From: Rhodopirellula halodulae
GTDB lineage: Bacteria; Planctomycetota; Planctomycetia; Pirellulales; Pirellulaceae
Direction: 5' to 3'
DNA length: 64,000 bases
NCBI RefSeq assembly: GCF_020966775.1
Contig: NZ_JAJKFV010000029.1
Coordinates: 303,001 to 367,000, forward strand
Of this stretch, positions 17,832 to 27,027 are shown in pieces. The notes beneath the pieces were generated by a model. The model saw nothing but the letters and a program-made list of their open reading frames with translations, did not search any database and was not told where the DNA came from. Every line of letters begins with the position of its first letter. Position 1 is the first letter of the stretch. A program made the translations under genes and the position numbers.

Positions 17832-19625
17832 TCACTCCCACGCGTCGGCGCTGAGTTCCATCCATCGATCTTCGGCTTCGCCAAGCTCCGCTTCGATCGT
17901 TTGAATTTGCTCGTGCAGCCGGACCGCTTCTTCTGGGTTGGTCTCGTTGAGAAGCTTCGCGTTGAGCTCTTTCTTGTCATCATCCAGCTTGGCAATTTTT
18001 CGCTCGAGGTTTTTGACCTCTTTTTCACGCTTGCGTTGTTCTTTTTGGTCGCGGCGTGAGTCTTGGCTGGCTTTGGCGGTTCCCGTTTTAGGAGCGGTTC
18101 CATTTGCCTTCGAGTTGGCATTGCGGAGTCGTTCGCCTTCTTCGATTTCCTTTTCAACGGCTTCGCAGTAGCTCGCGTAGCTGCCGAAGTAATTGCGAAC
18201 GCGACGGTCGCGAACTTCGATGACGTTGGTGGCGACTTCGGCCATAAAGTGGCGGTCGTGACTGGTGAAGATCACTGTGCCTTGGAAGAGCTTGAGGGCT
18301 TCGGCCAAAGCTTCCACGGTTTCGACATCGAGGTGGTTTCCGGGTTCGTCCAAGACCAGCACGTTGCAGGTGCTGAGCAACAGGCTGGCCATGCAGACTC
18401 GAGCGCGTTCACCGCCTGAAAGTACCTTGATTTTCTTGTTGATTTGCTCGTCGCGAAAAAGCAACGCCCCGGCCATGGCGAGCACGTCTTGGCGAGTGGT
18501 TTCCGGGTCGGACGAATACTCCAAGTGCTCCAGGATGGTCTGCCGTTCATCCAGCGTCGTGTAGACGTGTTGGGCGTAGGTGCCGATTTCGATGCCATGA
18601 CCCCATTTCAGGTTGCCTTCGATTGGATCCAGCGAGTGGACCAACGTCCGCAGCATCGTCGTTTTTCCTTGGCCGTTGTCACCCACGATGGCGGCGCGTT
18701 GACCGTGTTCGATTTCCAAGGTGATGTCTTCCGCGACGACATGGCCGGGGTAGCCAATTGCCAATCCGTCGCAGCGTACCGCGGTGCCCTGTCGCGGCTG
18801 GACACGCGGGGCACGCATGTGCACGGTGGGTTCGTCGCCAACGATCTCGGTCGTTTGCAATCGTTCCAATTGCTTGGCTTTGCTGCGTGCCTGGCTGGCG
18901 GTGGAGGCGTTGGCGCGGTTCTTGTCGATGAACCGTTGCAATTGCTTCTGTTTGGCGACCACGGTGGCGTTGACGCGGCGTTCGTGTTCTCGCCGTTCTT
19001 CGCGGTATTCCAAAAAGTCGTGGATCTTGCCCGGGAACATGGTCAGTTGCCCGCGGGACAATTCCAACGTTTGGGAGCAGGTGGCTTTTAGGAAGGCACG
19101 GTCGTGGCTGACGATCAACGCGGCTTTTCCAAAGTCACGCAAGAAGTGTTCCAGCAGGATTTGGGTGCGAAGATCCAAGAAGTTGGTTGGTTCGTCCAGC
19201 ATCAGTAGGTTGGGATCGTGCAACAACAGCGCCGCCAATTTGACTCGCGTTTGCCATCCTCCGGAGAGGGCTTTCACCGGACCCTCCAGGTAGTCGCCTT
19301 TCAGTTCGAATTGGCCCGCGACTTGTCCGCAACGCCATTCGGGTTCACCGCTGTCTCGCATCAAAAAGTCGAGGGCTGATTCGCCTTCATGAAACGGATC
19401 GTGCTGACGCAGGTAACCAATCCTCAAATTGGGGTGGTGAATCACCTCACCTTTTTCCAGCTCCTCCTCACCCAAGAGCACCTTGAGAAGCGTCGATTTC
19501 CCGGCACCGTTTCGTCCGACAAATCCGACTTTGACATCGTCCACCAGGGACACGTTTGCACCGTCTAGCAAGACTTGATCGCCAAAACGTTTCTCGGCGT
19601 CACGGAGCTGAATTAAAACGGCCAT
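17832..19625 (-). CDS. ABC-F family ATP-binding protein (Uup/EttA type)
   Basis: 597 residues with two ABC cassettes and no membrane segments. Cassette 1: Walker A GRNGAGKST at 37-45, signature LSGGWQTRV, Walker B LLMLDEPTNFLDL. Cassette 2: GDNGQGKTT, LSGGERARV and VLVLDEPGNHLDV. Between them is the basic helical linker (ERREHERRVNATVV ... RSKAKQLERL) typical of ABC-F proteins that bind the ribosomal E site. The last 100 residues are charged and coiled-coil (KEVKNLERKIAKLDDDKKEL), as in Uup. ABC-F proteins modulate translation; Uup-like members also affect DNA or ribosome assembly. Subfamily assignment is uncertain. The gene is divergent from sucA. Confidence 0.92.
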   Translation of the reverse strand: MAVLIQLRDAEKRFGDQVLLDGANVSLVDDVKVGFVGRNGAGKSTLLKVLLGEEELEKGEVIHHPNLRIGYLRQHDPFHEGESALDFLMRDSGEPEWRCGQVAGQFELKGDYLEGPVKALSGGWQTRVKLAALLLHDPNLLMLDEPTNFLDLRTQILLEHFLRDFGKAALIVSHDRAFLKATCSQTLELSRGQLTMFPGKIHDFLEYREERREHERRVNATVVAKQKQLQRFIDKNRANASTASQARSKAKQLERLQTTEIVGDEPTVHMRAPRVQPRQGTAVRCDGLAIGYPGHVVAEDITLEIEHGQRAAIVGDNGQGKTTMLRTLVHSLDPIEGNLKWGHGIEIGTYAQHVYTTLDERQTILEHLEYSSDPETTRQDVLAMAGALLFRDEQINKKIKVLSGGERARVCMASLLLSTCNVLVLDEPGNHLDVETVEALAEALKLFQGTVIFTSHDRHFMAEVATNVIEVRDRRVRNYFGSYASYCEAVEKEIEEGERLRNANSKANGTAPKTGTAKASQDSRRDQKEQRKREKEVKNLERKIAKLDDDKKELNAKLLNETNPEEAVRLHEQIQTIEAELGEAEDRWMELSADAWE

Positions 19626-19899
19626 TCTGAGTTATTTCTGAAAACGTTTGGTGGCAACGGATCGGACAAAGCGGTGGGAAAAAACGTTCCCAAAACCAGC
19701 CAGCTTCGTCAAACGTAGCGAGAACCATGGAAAAGTTCACCCGGTCGTCCTACCCACCCGGTGATCGGTTCCGTACAGTAGACTTGAACGCAACCTTGAC
19801 GCCGTTTCTTTGTCGGCAAGTGTGGCGGCCCACTCCCCCCTTCCACGTTTCCTTCCTCCTTTGCGGTCTGCTTGGCGATGGCGGTTCGCTGCGGGACTT

Positions 19900-22764
19900 A
19901 TGAATAGTTATTCGTTGGATTACATCGACGATTTGTACGTGCAATATGTACGTGATCCGTCGAGCGTTTCGGAAACTTGGCGTCAGTACTTCGAGCAATT
20001 CCTAGTGGGAGCCGGTGCGCGAATCACGCCACCGGCATCGACTGCTTCGAGCGGTGATTCCCCCAGCAATGGCTCCTCCGCCGGGGCACGGACCGTGGTC
20101 AGTCCCGCCTTTGCCAACGGCCAGCCGGGAAGTTCCGCGGACGTGTCGGACCGCACGGGATCGACCGGTGACCAGAACGTCGATCAAGCGTTGTGGTTGG
20201 CCCGGATCCAAGATCGTGTGGACCAGTTGGTTCGCGAATACCGAGTGCGTGGGCACTTGGTGGCAACGCTGGATCCGTTGGGTTTGTTCGAGCACACTTG
20301 CCCGGAGCTTTCGCCGCGTAGCCACGGGTTGAGCGATCAAGACCTTGCTCGTCCCTTTGACAGCAGCATTCTCGAAAACGTATCGGGCAGCACGCTCGAC
20401 ATCATTCTGAAGAAGCTGCAGTCGACCTATTGCCGAAGCATCGGTGCGCAGTTCATGCACATCGACAATCGCAACATTCGTGATTGGTTGCAGCGTCGGA
20501 TGGAAACGACCGAGAACCGCTTGGATCTGTCGCACGAAGTTCAACGACGGATCTACACCCGGCTCGCCGATGCAACGATTTTCGAAGAGTTCGTGCGACG
20601 CAAGTTCGTTGGTGCAAAAACCTTCTCGCTCGAAGGCGCGGAAAGTTTGATCCCGTTGATTGACTTGGCTCTCGAAAAAGCCGGTCAGCATCAGGTCAAA
20701 GAAGTTGTCATGGCGATGGCCCACCGTGGTCGTTTGAACGTGATGGCAAACATCCTGAAAAAACGGGCGATGAACATTTTCTGGTCGTTCGATGACCCCA
20801 CGCCGGAGCTGAGTCGTGGTGGCGGGGACGTGCGGTATCACTTGGGATACAGCAGCGATTGGAAGACCGCCTCCGGTGACCATCTGCATATTTCTTTGTG
20901 CTTCAACCCGAGCCACTTGGAATTCGTCAACACGGTGGCTTTGGGGCGGACACGCTGCAAACAAGACAATCGCGAAGATCGCAGTCGACAAGACGTGATG
21001 ACGATCTTGATTCACGGCGATGCGGCGTTCGCGGGCGAAGGGATTGTTCAGGAAACGTTGAATCTCAGTGAGCTGAAAGGTTATCGCACGGGCGGTACGC
21101 TGCACGTTGTCGTCAACAACCAGGTTGGGTTCACGACCGAACCGGATGAAGGACGCAGCACAACCTACGCCACCGACGTGGCCAAGATGCTTCAAATTCC
21201 GATTTTCCATGTCAACGGTGAAGACCCGGAAGCGGTCGCCCAAGTCGTTTCCTTGGCGATGGATTTCCGTAAAGAGTTCCACCGCGACGTGGTGATCGAT
21301 TTGTATGCCTATCGTCGCTGGGGTCACAACGAGGGCGACGAGCCTCGGTTCACGCAGCCGCAGATGTATGCGGAAATTGACCGACGTCCAGGAGTTCGCC
21401 AGCAGTACCTAAACCGTTTGTTGAAGCTCGGCAAAATCACGGAAGAAGAGGCGGATGAAATCAGCCGCGATCGCACCGAAAAGCTGGAAAGTGAGTTTGA
21501 GGCGAGCAAGAACGAATCCTTCACGCCTGACACCCAAACGCTGGCTGCGAATTGGAAAGAATACTTTGGTGGTCCGGAGCCTTCGGATGAGGTCGACACC
21601 ACCATGCCGGTGGAGCGTCTCAGCGAATTGCTGGACACGCTGACTCGATTGCCTGAAGGGTTCTCGCCTCACAAAAAACTGAAACGCCCGATGCAGCAGC
21701 GCCGAGAAATGGCCTCGGGTGATCGTCCTTTGGATTGGGCTGCTGCGGAAGCCGCTGCATTCGCTTCTTTGCTTGACGCCGGGCATCCGATTCGGTTGAC
21801 GGGTCAGGACTGTGAACGGGGGACGTTTAGTCACCGTCACGCTGTGCTGCACGACATGCGAGATGGAAGCGAATACTGTCCGCTCAAGAATTTGCGGGAG
21901 GGTCAGGCTCGGTTGGAGTTGTTCAACAGCCCGCTGAGTGAGGCCGGTGTGCTCGGGTTTGAGTACGGGTATTCGCTAGATTGCCCAAGTGGTTTGTGCT
22001 TGTGGGAAGCTCAGTTCGGTGACTTCTGGAACGCTGCCCAAGTGATCGTTGACCAGTTCATCGCCAGCGCGGAAGACAAGTGGAACCGCTTGTCGGGTTT
22101 GGTGATGTTGCTGCCGCACGGTTTCGAAGGGCAGGGGCCCGAACACTGCAGTGCTCGCGTCGAACGATTCCTCGCCATGGCCGCGGAAGACAACATTCAG
22201 ATCTGCCAGCCCACCACGCCGGCGCAGTATTTTCACTTGTTGCGACGCCAAGTGATTCGCAAATGGCGGAAGCCTCTGATCGCGTTGACGCCCAAGAGTT
22301 TGCTGCGGCATCCGGAAGTCACCAGTCCGCTGAAAGTGGTGGCCGAAGGGAGTTTCCGGAAGATTCTGCCAGACCGTAAAGTGCCATTGGAAGGTGCCAA
22401 GCGGTTGCTGCTGTGCACCGGCAAGGTCTACTACGACTTGCTACAAGAGCGGACGGAAAAGGAAATCGAGGGCGTGCCGATCATGCGGTTGGAGCAGCTT
22501 TACCCGCTGTCCCCGGAAGAAATCTTCGCCGCGTTTGATGGACTGGCCGAAGGCACCGAGATCCGCTGGGTGCAGGAAGAGCCGGAGAACATGGGTGCGT
22601 GGCCGTACTTGAAGCTCAAGATTGGCGACGAGTTGAACAAGCGATTCCAGTTCACAAAGGCGACTCGAGCCGAATCGGCTAGCCCCAGCACCGGATCGAT
22701 GGCGGCTCACAAGTTGGAGCAAATTGATTTGATCCAGGCGGCCTTCGAAGGCGTCACCAACTAA
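19900..22764 (+). CDS. sucA: 2-oxoglutarate dehydrogenase E1 component (thiamine-diphosphate dependent)
   Basis: 954 residues from ATG 19900. A longer frame opens at 19810, but the family N-terminus, NSYSLDYIDDLYVQYVRDP, begins at 19900. The region around residue 30-95 holds a Ser/Gly/Ala-rich linker. HRGRLNVMANIL (about 277) and GDAAFAGEGIVQETLNLS (about 374) are E1 active-site and thiamine-diphosphate motifs; VVNNQVGFTTEPDEGRST and HNEGDEPRFTQP follow as in E. coli SucA (933 residues). It decarboxylates 2-oxoglutarate and hands the succinyl group to E2 in the TCA cycle. The E2 gene (sucB) is not adjacent, unlike in many bacteria, so E2 must be encoded elsewhere. Confidence 0.95.
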   Translation: MNSYSLDYIDDLYVQYVRDPSSVSETWRQYFEQFLVGAGARITPPASTASSGDSPSNGSSAGARTVVSPAFANGQPGSSADVSDRTGSTGDQNVDQALWLARIQDRVDQLVREYRVRGHLVATLDPLGLFEHTCPELSPRSHGLSDQDLARPFDSSILENVSGSTLDIILKKLQSTYCRSIGAQFMHIDNRNIRDWLQRRMETTENRLDLSHEVQRRIYTRLADATIFEEFVRRKFVGAKTFSLEGAESLIPLIDLALEKAGQHQVKEVVMAMAHRGRLNVMANILKKRAMNIFWSFDDPTPELSRGGGDVRYHLGYSSDWKTASGDHLHISLCFNPSHLEFVNTVALGRTRCKQDNREDRSRQDVMTILIHGDAAFAGEGIVQETLNLSELKGYRTGGTLHVVVNNQVGFTTEPDEGRSTTYATDVAKMLQIPIFHVNGEDPEAVAQVVSLAMDFRKEFHRDVVIDLYAYRRWGHNEGDEPRFTQPQMYAEIDRRPGVRQQYLNRLLKLGKITEEEADEISRDRTEKLESEFEASKNESFTPDTQTLAANWKEYFGGPEPSDEVDTTMPVERLSELLDTLTRLPEGFSPHKKLKRPMQQRREMASGDRPLDWAAAEAAAFASLLDAGHPIRLTGQDCERGTFSHRHAVLHDMRDGSEYCPLKNLREGQARLELFNSPLSEAGVLGFEYGYSLDCPSGLCLWEAQFGDFWNAAQVIVDQFIASAEDKWNRLSGLVMLLPHGFEGQGPEHCSARVERFLAMAAEDNIQICQPTTPAQYFHLLRRQVIRKWRKPLIALTPKSLLRHPEVTSPLKVVAEGSFRKILPDRKVPLEGAKRLLLCTGKVYYDLLQERTEKEIEGVPIMRLEQLYPLSPEEIFAAFDGLAEGTEIRWVQEEPENMGAWPYLKLKIGDELNKRFQFTKATRAESASPSTGSMAAHKLEQIDLIQAAFEGVTN

Positions 22765-22865
22765 ACGGCCGCAGGTCTGATTCTACGGGGCGCATTTCGC
22801 TGGGCACACGCTTGCTTCGGATGCATCGCGTCCGTCGGGCTCGTGTCATCGCAGCGAGGTTTGGA

Positions 22866-23906
22866 TTATGGCCAAGCCTCGTTGAATAACTTGGCAACCA
22901 GGTCGTCGGTCCAGGCCGTCCCGTCGTGCTGGGAGAAACCGTGGTGACCACCGGTGGGCATGGTCAGGACACGAACCGGTCGCGGGAGTCGGGCTTCGAT
23001 TTCAGTAAACGATCGCACGGGGACCAGCGGATCATCTTTGGCGGCCACAATCATGGTCGGCACTGAAATGTGTTGCGTCACCACATTGGCCGAGGACGAA
23101 GCGTAATAGGCTCGTTCGTCGGGAAAGCCAGCCATCGGGGCCGTGATGCGACGGTCGAATTGCCGCAGAGTCTTCGGCGTTGGGCCATCGAGCAGATTGC
23201 CGAGTTCTTCCCGCATTTGCAGGGTGGTTTTGGCTCGGCCAAGCAATTGTGTGATGAAGTAACGATTGTAAAACCTCAGCGTCCACGATTCCATGTGATC
23301 GCTGCAGGCTTGCAGATCGACGGGAGGGGCGATCGCGAGCAGCGGCCCGATGCGATCCCAGTTGGCGGGAGGATCGTCGAGTCCCGCACCGACGCGACCC
23401 GCAGCGCGAAGAAGCTGGTTGCCTCCCAGGGAAGTTCCGATTGCCCCAATGGGTGCAGACGTGTCTTCCGTGAGTTGACCGATTAGCTGAAGAGACGCCA
23501 GGACATCTTCGCTGCGTCCGGCGTGGGTGATCCCGCGGCAAAGCTCGATGGATTCACCGCATCCTCGCATGTCCAGCCGGAACGTTCGAATGCCAATCTG
23601 CAGCAACCGCTGTGAGAACCGGATCATGTAATCTGCCGCGTGGCATCCGCAAATACCATGCAGCAAGAGCACGCTGCCTCGCGGATTGGTTTGCCAGGTC
23701 TCGGGTTCATCATCGTGCAGCACCAACGTGTCGCCACCGCTAACCGGCAGTCGATGCTTTCTTGAATGAATCTGTTGCTGCAGGCGTTTCCAATCGTCAG
23801 CACGAAGGCTGGAACGGGGCGCGAGCAAGGTTTGCAGGTGGCCACCGCGACGCCAACGATGAGGTCGAAAGCTGGGCGGATCGAACCGATGCACTGAAAA
23901 GGTCAT
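22866..23906 (-). CDS. YheT-type alpha/beta hydrolase
   Basis: 346 residues. The start GGHLQTLLAP (21-30) matches the P/G-x-HLQT signature of the YheT/UPF0017 branch of alpha/beta hydrolases. LLHGICGC near 81-88 is the oxyanion-hole strand, GTSLGGN (157-163) contains the nucleophile Ser159, and a late KDDPLVP and GGHHGF supply the likely Asp and His. The triad is therefore complete. No signal peptide; cytoplasmic. Substrate unknown; relatives act on short-chain esters or lipids. The stop is about 100 bases from convergent sucA, and its start lies only 18 bases from the divergent thpR start. Confidence 0.85.
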   Translation of the reverse strand: MTFSVHRFDPPSFRPHRWRRGGHLQTLLAPRSSLRADDWKRLQQQIHSRKHRLPVSGGDTLVLHDDEPETWQTNPRGSVLLLHGICGCHAADYMIRFSQRLLQIGIRTFRLDMRGCGESIELCRGITHAGRSEDVLASLQLIGQLTEDTSAPIGAIGTSLGGNQLLRAAGRVGAGLDDPPANWDRIGPLLAIAPPVDLQACSDHMESWTLRFYNRYFITQLLGRAKTTLQMREELGNLLDGPTPKTLRQFDRRITAPMAGFPDERAYYASSSANVVTQHISVPTMIVAAKDDPLVPVRSFTEIEARLPRPVRVLTMPTGGHHGFSQHDGTAWTDDLVAKLFNEAWP

Positions 23907-23924
23907 GTCGCTAAACTTTCGGTC

Positions 23925-24494
23925 ATGAAAACCATTCGCACTTTTGTGGCCATCCCGCTGCCTTCAGATATCGCTCGTACAGCATCGCGTTGGATGGCGG
24001 AAACCAAAACCCCCGGAGATGGGATCAAATGGGTCCCCGAAGAGAATCTTCATCTCACGTTGAAGTTTCTCGGCGAAGTCGACAACGTCGAAACCCCCGC
24101 CGTTTGCAACACGGTCGAAGATGCTTGTGAAGAATTGGATCCGTTTCCGTTGGCACTGGGCGGAGCATCAGGAATACCGGTGATTGATCGTCCGCGAGTG
24201 TTGACCATCGACGTGGATGATCCGACGTCATCGCTTGTTCAACTGGTTGCGGATTTGGAAAAGCGTTTTGCTGCCTTGGGGTACAAACCAGAATCGCGTG
24301 ACTATCGACCTCACTTGACGGTCGGTCGCACCCGCAGTGGAACTCGGCGAGCCAATTCGGCGGTTGTGGACCGCTGGCGGCGATTCGCAGACGACGAGGT
24401 TGGCGAAATGACGGTCAATGAGCTGCATGTTGTGGGAAGCTTTCTCGAAAAGCATGGCCCCAGCTACAACGTCCTTGGGCGTGTGCAGCTATGA
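23925..24494 (+). CDS. thpR: RNA 2',3'-cyclic phosphodiesterase (2H family)
   Basis: 189 residues, the usual length. The two histidine tetrads that define the 2H phosphoesterase fold are intact: HLTL at 43-46 and HLTV at 130-133. The opening RTFVAIPLPSDI and RPHLTVGRTRSG are typical of ThpR/LigT. These enzymes hydrolyse 2',3'-cyclic phosphate ends of RNA (and can ligate tRNA halves in vitro). The stop codon overlaps the start of tsaD by 4 bases (ATGA), so the two are translationally coupled. It starts 18 bases from the divergent hydrolase. Confidence 0.93.
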   Translation: MKTIRTFVAIPLPSDIARTASRWMAETKTPGDGIKWVPEENLHLTLKFLGEVDNVETPAVCNTVEDACEELDPFPLALGGASGIPVIDRPRVLTIDVDDPTSSLVQLVADLEKRFAALGYKPESRDYRPHLTVGRTRSGTRRANSAVVDRWRRFADDEVGEMTVNELHVVGSFLEKHGPSYNVLGRVQL

Positions 24495-25582
24495 CGGCTC
24501 CTGAGACAGTTGCCAGGGAATCTGCGAGGTCGCAAAGTCAGGAGTTGTTGCTGTCGATTGAGTCGACCTGTGACGAAACGGCGGCAGCGGTCATCGAGCG
24601 ATCGGGGCGAGTTTTGGGGCAGTGCATCGCAACGCAAGAAACGCTGCACGAGCAGTTCAACGGCGTCGTGCCGGAGATCGCCGCGCGAGCCCACTTGGAA
24701 CGGATTCTGCCGGTCATCGATACGGCAATGAAACAGGCCGGCGTGATGGGAAAGGACCTGACCGCCGTGGCGGTTGCTGATCGGCCAGGGTTAGCCGGAT
24801 CGTTGTTGGTCGGGGTGGTGGCGGCGAAAACGTTGGCGCTAGCGTGGAATCGACCGCTGATTTCATTGAACCACCTGCATGCGCACCTGTATGCGTGCCA
24901 GTTGATCGACGGAGCACCCGAGGACATTTACCCGTCGTTGGGGCTGATTGTTTCCGGAGGCCACACCAGCCTGTATTTGTGTCATACCGCGATTGAGCTG
25001 GAGTATCTGGGCGGCACGATCGATGACGCGGCGGGGGAGGCGTTCGATAAAGTCGCAGCGATGTTGTCACTACCGTTTCCCGGCGGGGTGGAAGTCGCGA
25101 AATTGGCGGCGGAGGGCAATGAGAAGGCTTACTCGTTCCCGCGTTCGATGATTCATGACGAGGCAGACGATTTTTCGTTCAGTGGTTTGAAGACCGCCGT
25201 GCGTTACGCGATTGCCGGGCCTGGACGCCAGGACTTTTCCAGCTTGCAGATACCCGAGCAGGTCAAACGAGACGTGTGTGCCTCATTCGAAGCTGCCGTA
25301 GTCGATGTGTTGGTGTCGAAGTCACGACGAGCGATCAAACGGCACAGGGATCGCAGTAGAGCAGGACGATTGATCGTTGGCGGCGGTGTGGCGGCAAACC
25401 AGCGTTTGCGTCGTGATCTGCAAGCGGCAGCTGACGAAGATGGCTTTGAGTTGCTGATCGCGCCACCGCACCTTTGCACTGACAACGCGGTGATGGGCGC
25501 GATTGCGTGGAAAAAGTTGGAAGCCGGTCAGTTTGCCAGTCTCGATCTCGATATCACGCCCGGGTTGCAGCGAGGGTTCTAA
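24491..25582 (+). CDS. tsaD: tRNA N6-adenosine threonylcarbamoyltransferase
   Basis: 363 residues. Contains the ASKHA-type start LSIESTCDETAAAV (21-34), metal-binding NHLHAHLYA with His128 and His132, ISGGH-equivalent IVSGGHTSLY, and GGGVAANQRLR near the C-terminus with the late metal Asp in CTDNAVMGA. It transfers the threonylcarbamoyl group to A37 of ANN-decoding tRNAs together with TsaB and TsaE, which are not in the window. The pairing with thpR by a 4-base overlap suggests a small RNA-processing operon. Confidence 0.96.
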   Translation: MTAPETVARESARSQSQELLLSIESTCDETAAAVIERSGRVLGQCIATQETLHEQFNGVVPEIAARAHLERILPVIDTAMKQAGVMGKDLTAVAVADRPGLAGSLLVGVVAAKTLALAWNRPLISLNHLHAHLYACQLIDGAPEDIYPSLGLIVSGGHTSLYLCHTAIELEYLGGTIDDAAGEAFDKVAAMLSLPFPGGVEVAKLAAEGNEKAYSFPRSMIHDEADDFSFSGLKTAVRYAIAGPGRQDFSSLQIPEQVKRDVCASFEAAVVDVLVSKSRRAIKRHRDRSRAGRLIVGGGVAANQRLRRDLQAAADEDGFELLIAPPHLCTDNAVMGAIAWKKLEAGQFASLDLDITPGLQRGF

Positions 25583-25698
25583 CTCGCGGTTGCGTCGTCT
25601 TGCTTTCGCGGTGAGATGCCAGTGGTGGGACGCGAGCGGTGCGTGGATCAACATTGGTGATCGCTGCGACGGACGTGGGCTCTACCGAACTTGAGAAA

Positions 25699-26226
25699 AT
25701 GAAATCATCGAAATCAAAGTTGACGGGCGAAACCGCTGTTCTGACTGAATTGCAGCTCAGTCATCCATCGTTGCGTTGGGTGGATCGCTACAGTCGTCTG
25801 CTGGACACTCGTTTCCGGATCCCCGGAACCAGGGTTCGGTTTGGGTTGGACTTCCTACTCGGCTTGGTGCCCGGTGCGGGGGACGCGATCAGCATGGGGT
25901 TGTCCGGTGTGCTGATCGCCACAATGGCGAAAAACGGGGCCAGCCCCAAATTGGTTCTGCGGATGCTATGCAACGTGGGGCTGGACGCTTTGGTGGGTAC
26001 CATTCCGGTTCTAGGGAATGTCTTTGACTTGTTTTACAAGGCCAATCACCGCAATCTGTTGCTTCTGCGGCAATACTATGTCGAAGACAAGCATCGCGGC
26101 AGCGTCTGGCCCATTTTGATGGGGATCGTCGCGGCCTTGGTGCTGTTTCTCGCTTTGATGGTGATGATCTTCGTCTGGCTGCTGAGCCAAGTATCAGCAT
26201 GGTTCGCCGGACTTACCGCGGCGTGA
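25699..26226 (+). CDS. DUF4112 membrane protein
   Basis: 175 residues from ATG 25699; in-frame GTG 25639 would add 20 residues without conserved character. The core carries the DUF4112 pattern LLDTRFRIPGTRVRFGLDFLLGLVPGAGDAIS, followed by VGTIPVLGNVFDLFYKANHRN. One hydrophobic hairpin lies in the middle and a strong C-terminal membrane segment at about 135-162. Function unknown for the family. It follows tsaD on the same strand by about 115 bases and is convergent with pgl. Confidence 0.8.
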   Translation: MKSSKSKLTGETAVLTELQLSHPSLRWVDRYSRLLDTRFRIPGTRVRFGLDFLLGLVPGAGDAISMGLSGVLIATMAKNGASPKLVLRMLCNVGLDALVGTIPVLGNVFDLFYKANHRNLLLLRQYYVEDKHRGSVWPILMGIVAALVLFLALMVMIFVWLLSQVSAWFAGLTAA

Positions 26227-26276
26227 TCCTTCTCATCCGCGGAACTTCACACGCCGGAGACAGATGTCGGTGAGCA

Positions 26277-26978
26277 TCACGCTTCGAAAACGGCATCTCG
26301 CGTGATGAACCATTCGGGCGATTCCACCAAGCGGGATGGAAAGAGCGCGACGGGAAGGTCACTGGCTTGGCTGCGAACACTGGCCAAGGCTTGACGTTTG
26401 TTGGCACCGCCAATGAGAAACCATTTGTTCCGTGCCGAGTTGATGGCAGGGGCCGTCAGCGTGTAACGGTAAGTTTCCATCTTGGCGACCCAGTTTTCGA
26501 CGAACCAGCGATCGGTTTCACTGATGGCTTCGGTTTCGGGAAACAGCGAGGCCGTGTGGGCATCGTCACCCATACCGAGCAACGCCAAGTCCCACGTTGG
26601 TGTGTCTTGCCCCGCGAAGGTTTCTCGCAACGTTTTTTCATAGGCTTCGGCGGAGGCGGCAGGGTTGTCAGGGTCCACCGGAACTGGGAAGGCACGCAGC
26701 GATTCTTGCGGCAGGTGGGAAAGCAATGCTTCGCGAACCATTCGGTAGTTGCTGTCCGAGTGATCGGCGGTCACGTTCCGTTCGTCGCCCCAGTAGAACT
26801 CAATCTTGTCCCAGGGCAGCTCCTTCTTGGCCAGCAACTCGTAGAGGCGTTTGGGGGTGGATCCGCCGGAGAGTGTGACCCGGAAAACCCCGCGTTGCTC
26901 GATCGTTTCGGTTGCAAGTTTGCAAAATGCATCGGCGGCTGAATTAGAAAGGTCGTCAAGGGTTTCAAAGATTGGCAC
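26277..26978 (-). CDS. pgl: 6-phosphogluconolactonase
   Basis: 233 residues from a GTG start. Motifs of the DevB/SOL family: LSGGSTPKRLYELL near 36-49, FYWGDERNV near 61-69, and LLGMGDDAHTASLFP, in which the usual D-G-H-T-A-S-L-F-P reads D-A-H. It hydrolyses 6-phosphogluconolactone in the oxidative pentose-phosphate pathway. It is the last gene of a same-strand run sulfatase-panB-pgl, 49 bases after panB. No other pentose-phosphate gene is nearby. Confidence 0.93.
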   Translation of the reverse strand: MPIFETLDDLSNSAADAFCKLATETIEQRGVFRVTLSGGSTPKRLYELLAKKELPWDKIEFYWGDERNVTADHSDSNYRMVREALLSHLPQESLRAFPVPVDPDNPAASAEAYEKTLRETFAGQDTPTWDLALLGMGDDAHTASLFPETEAISETDRWFVENWVAKMETYRYTLTAPAINSARNKWFLIGGANKRQALASVRSQASDLPVALFPSRLVESPEWFITRDAVFEA

Positions 26979-27027
26979 GTTGCAGACTCAATGTGGTTGA
27001 AAGAAAGATTGGATTACAGCGGAACGT

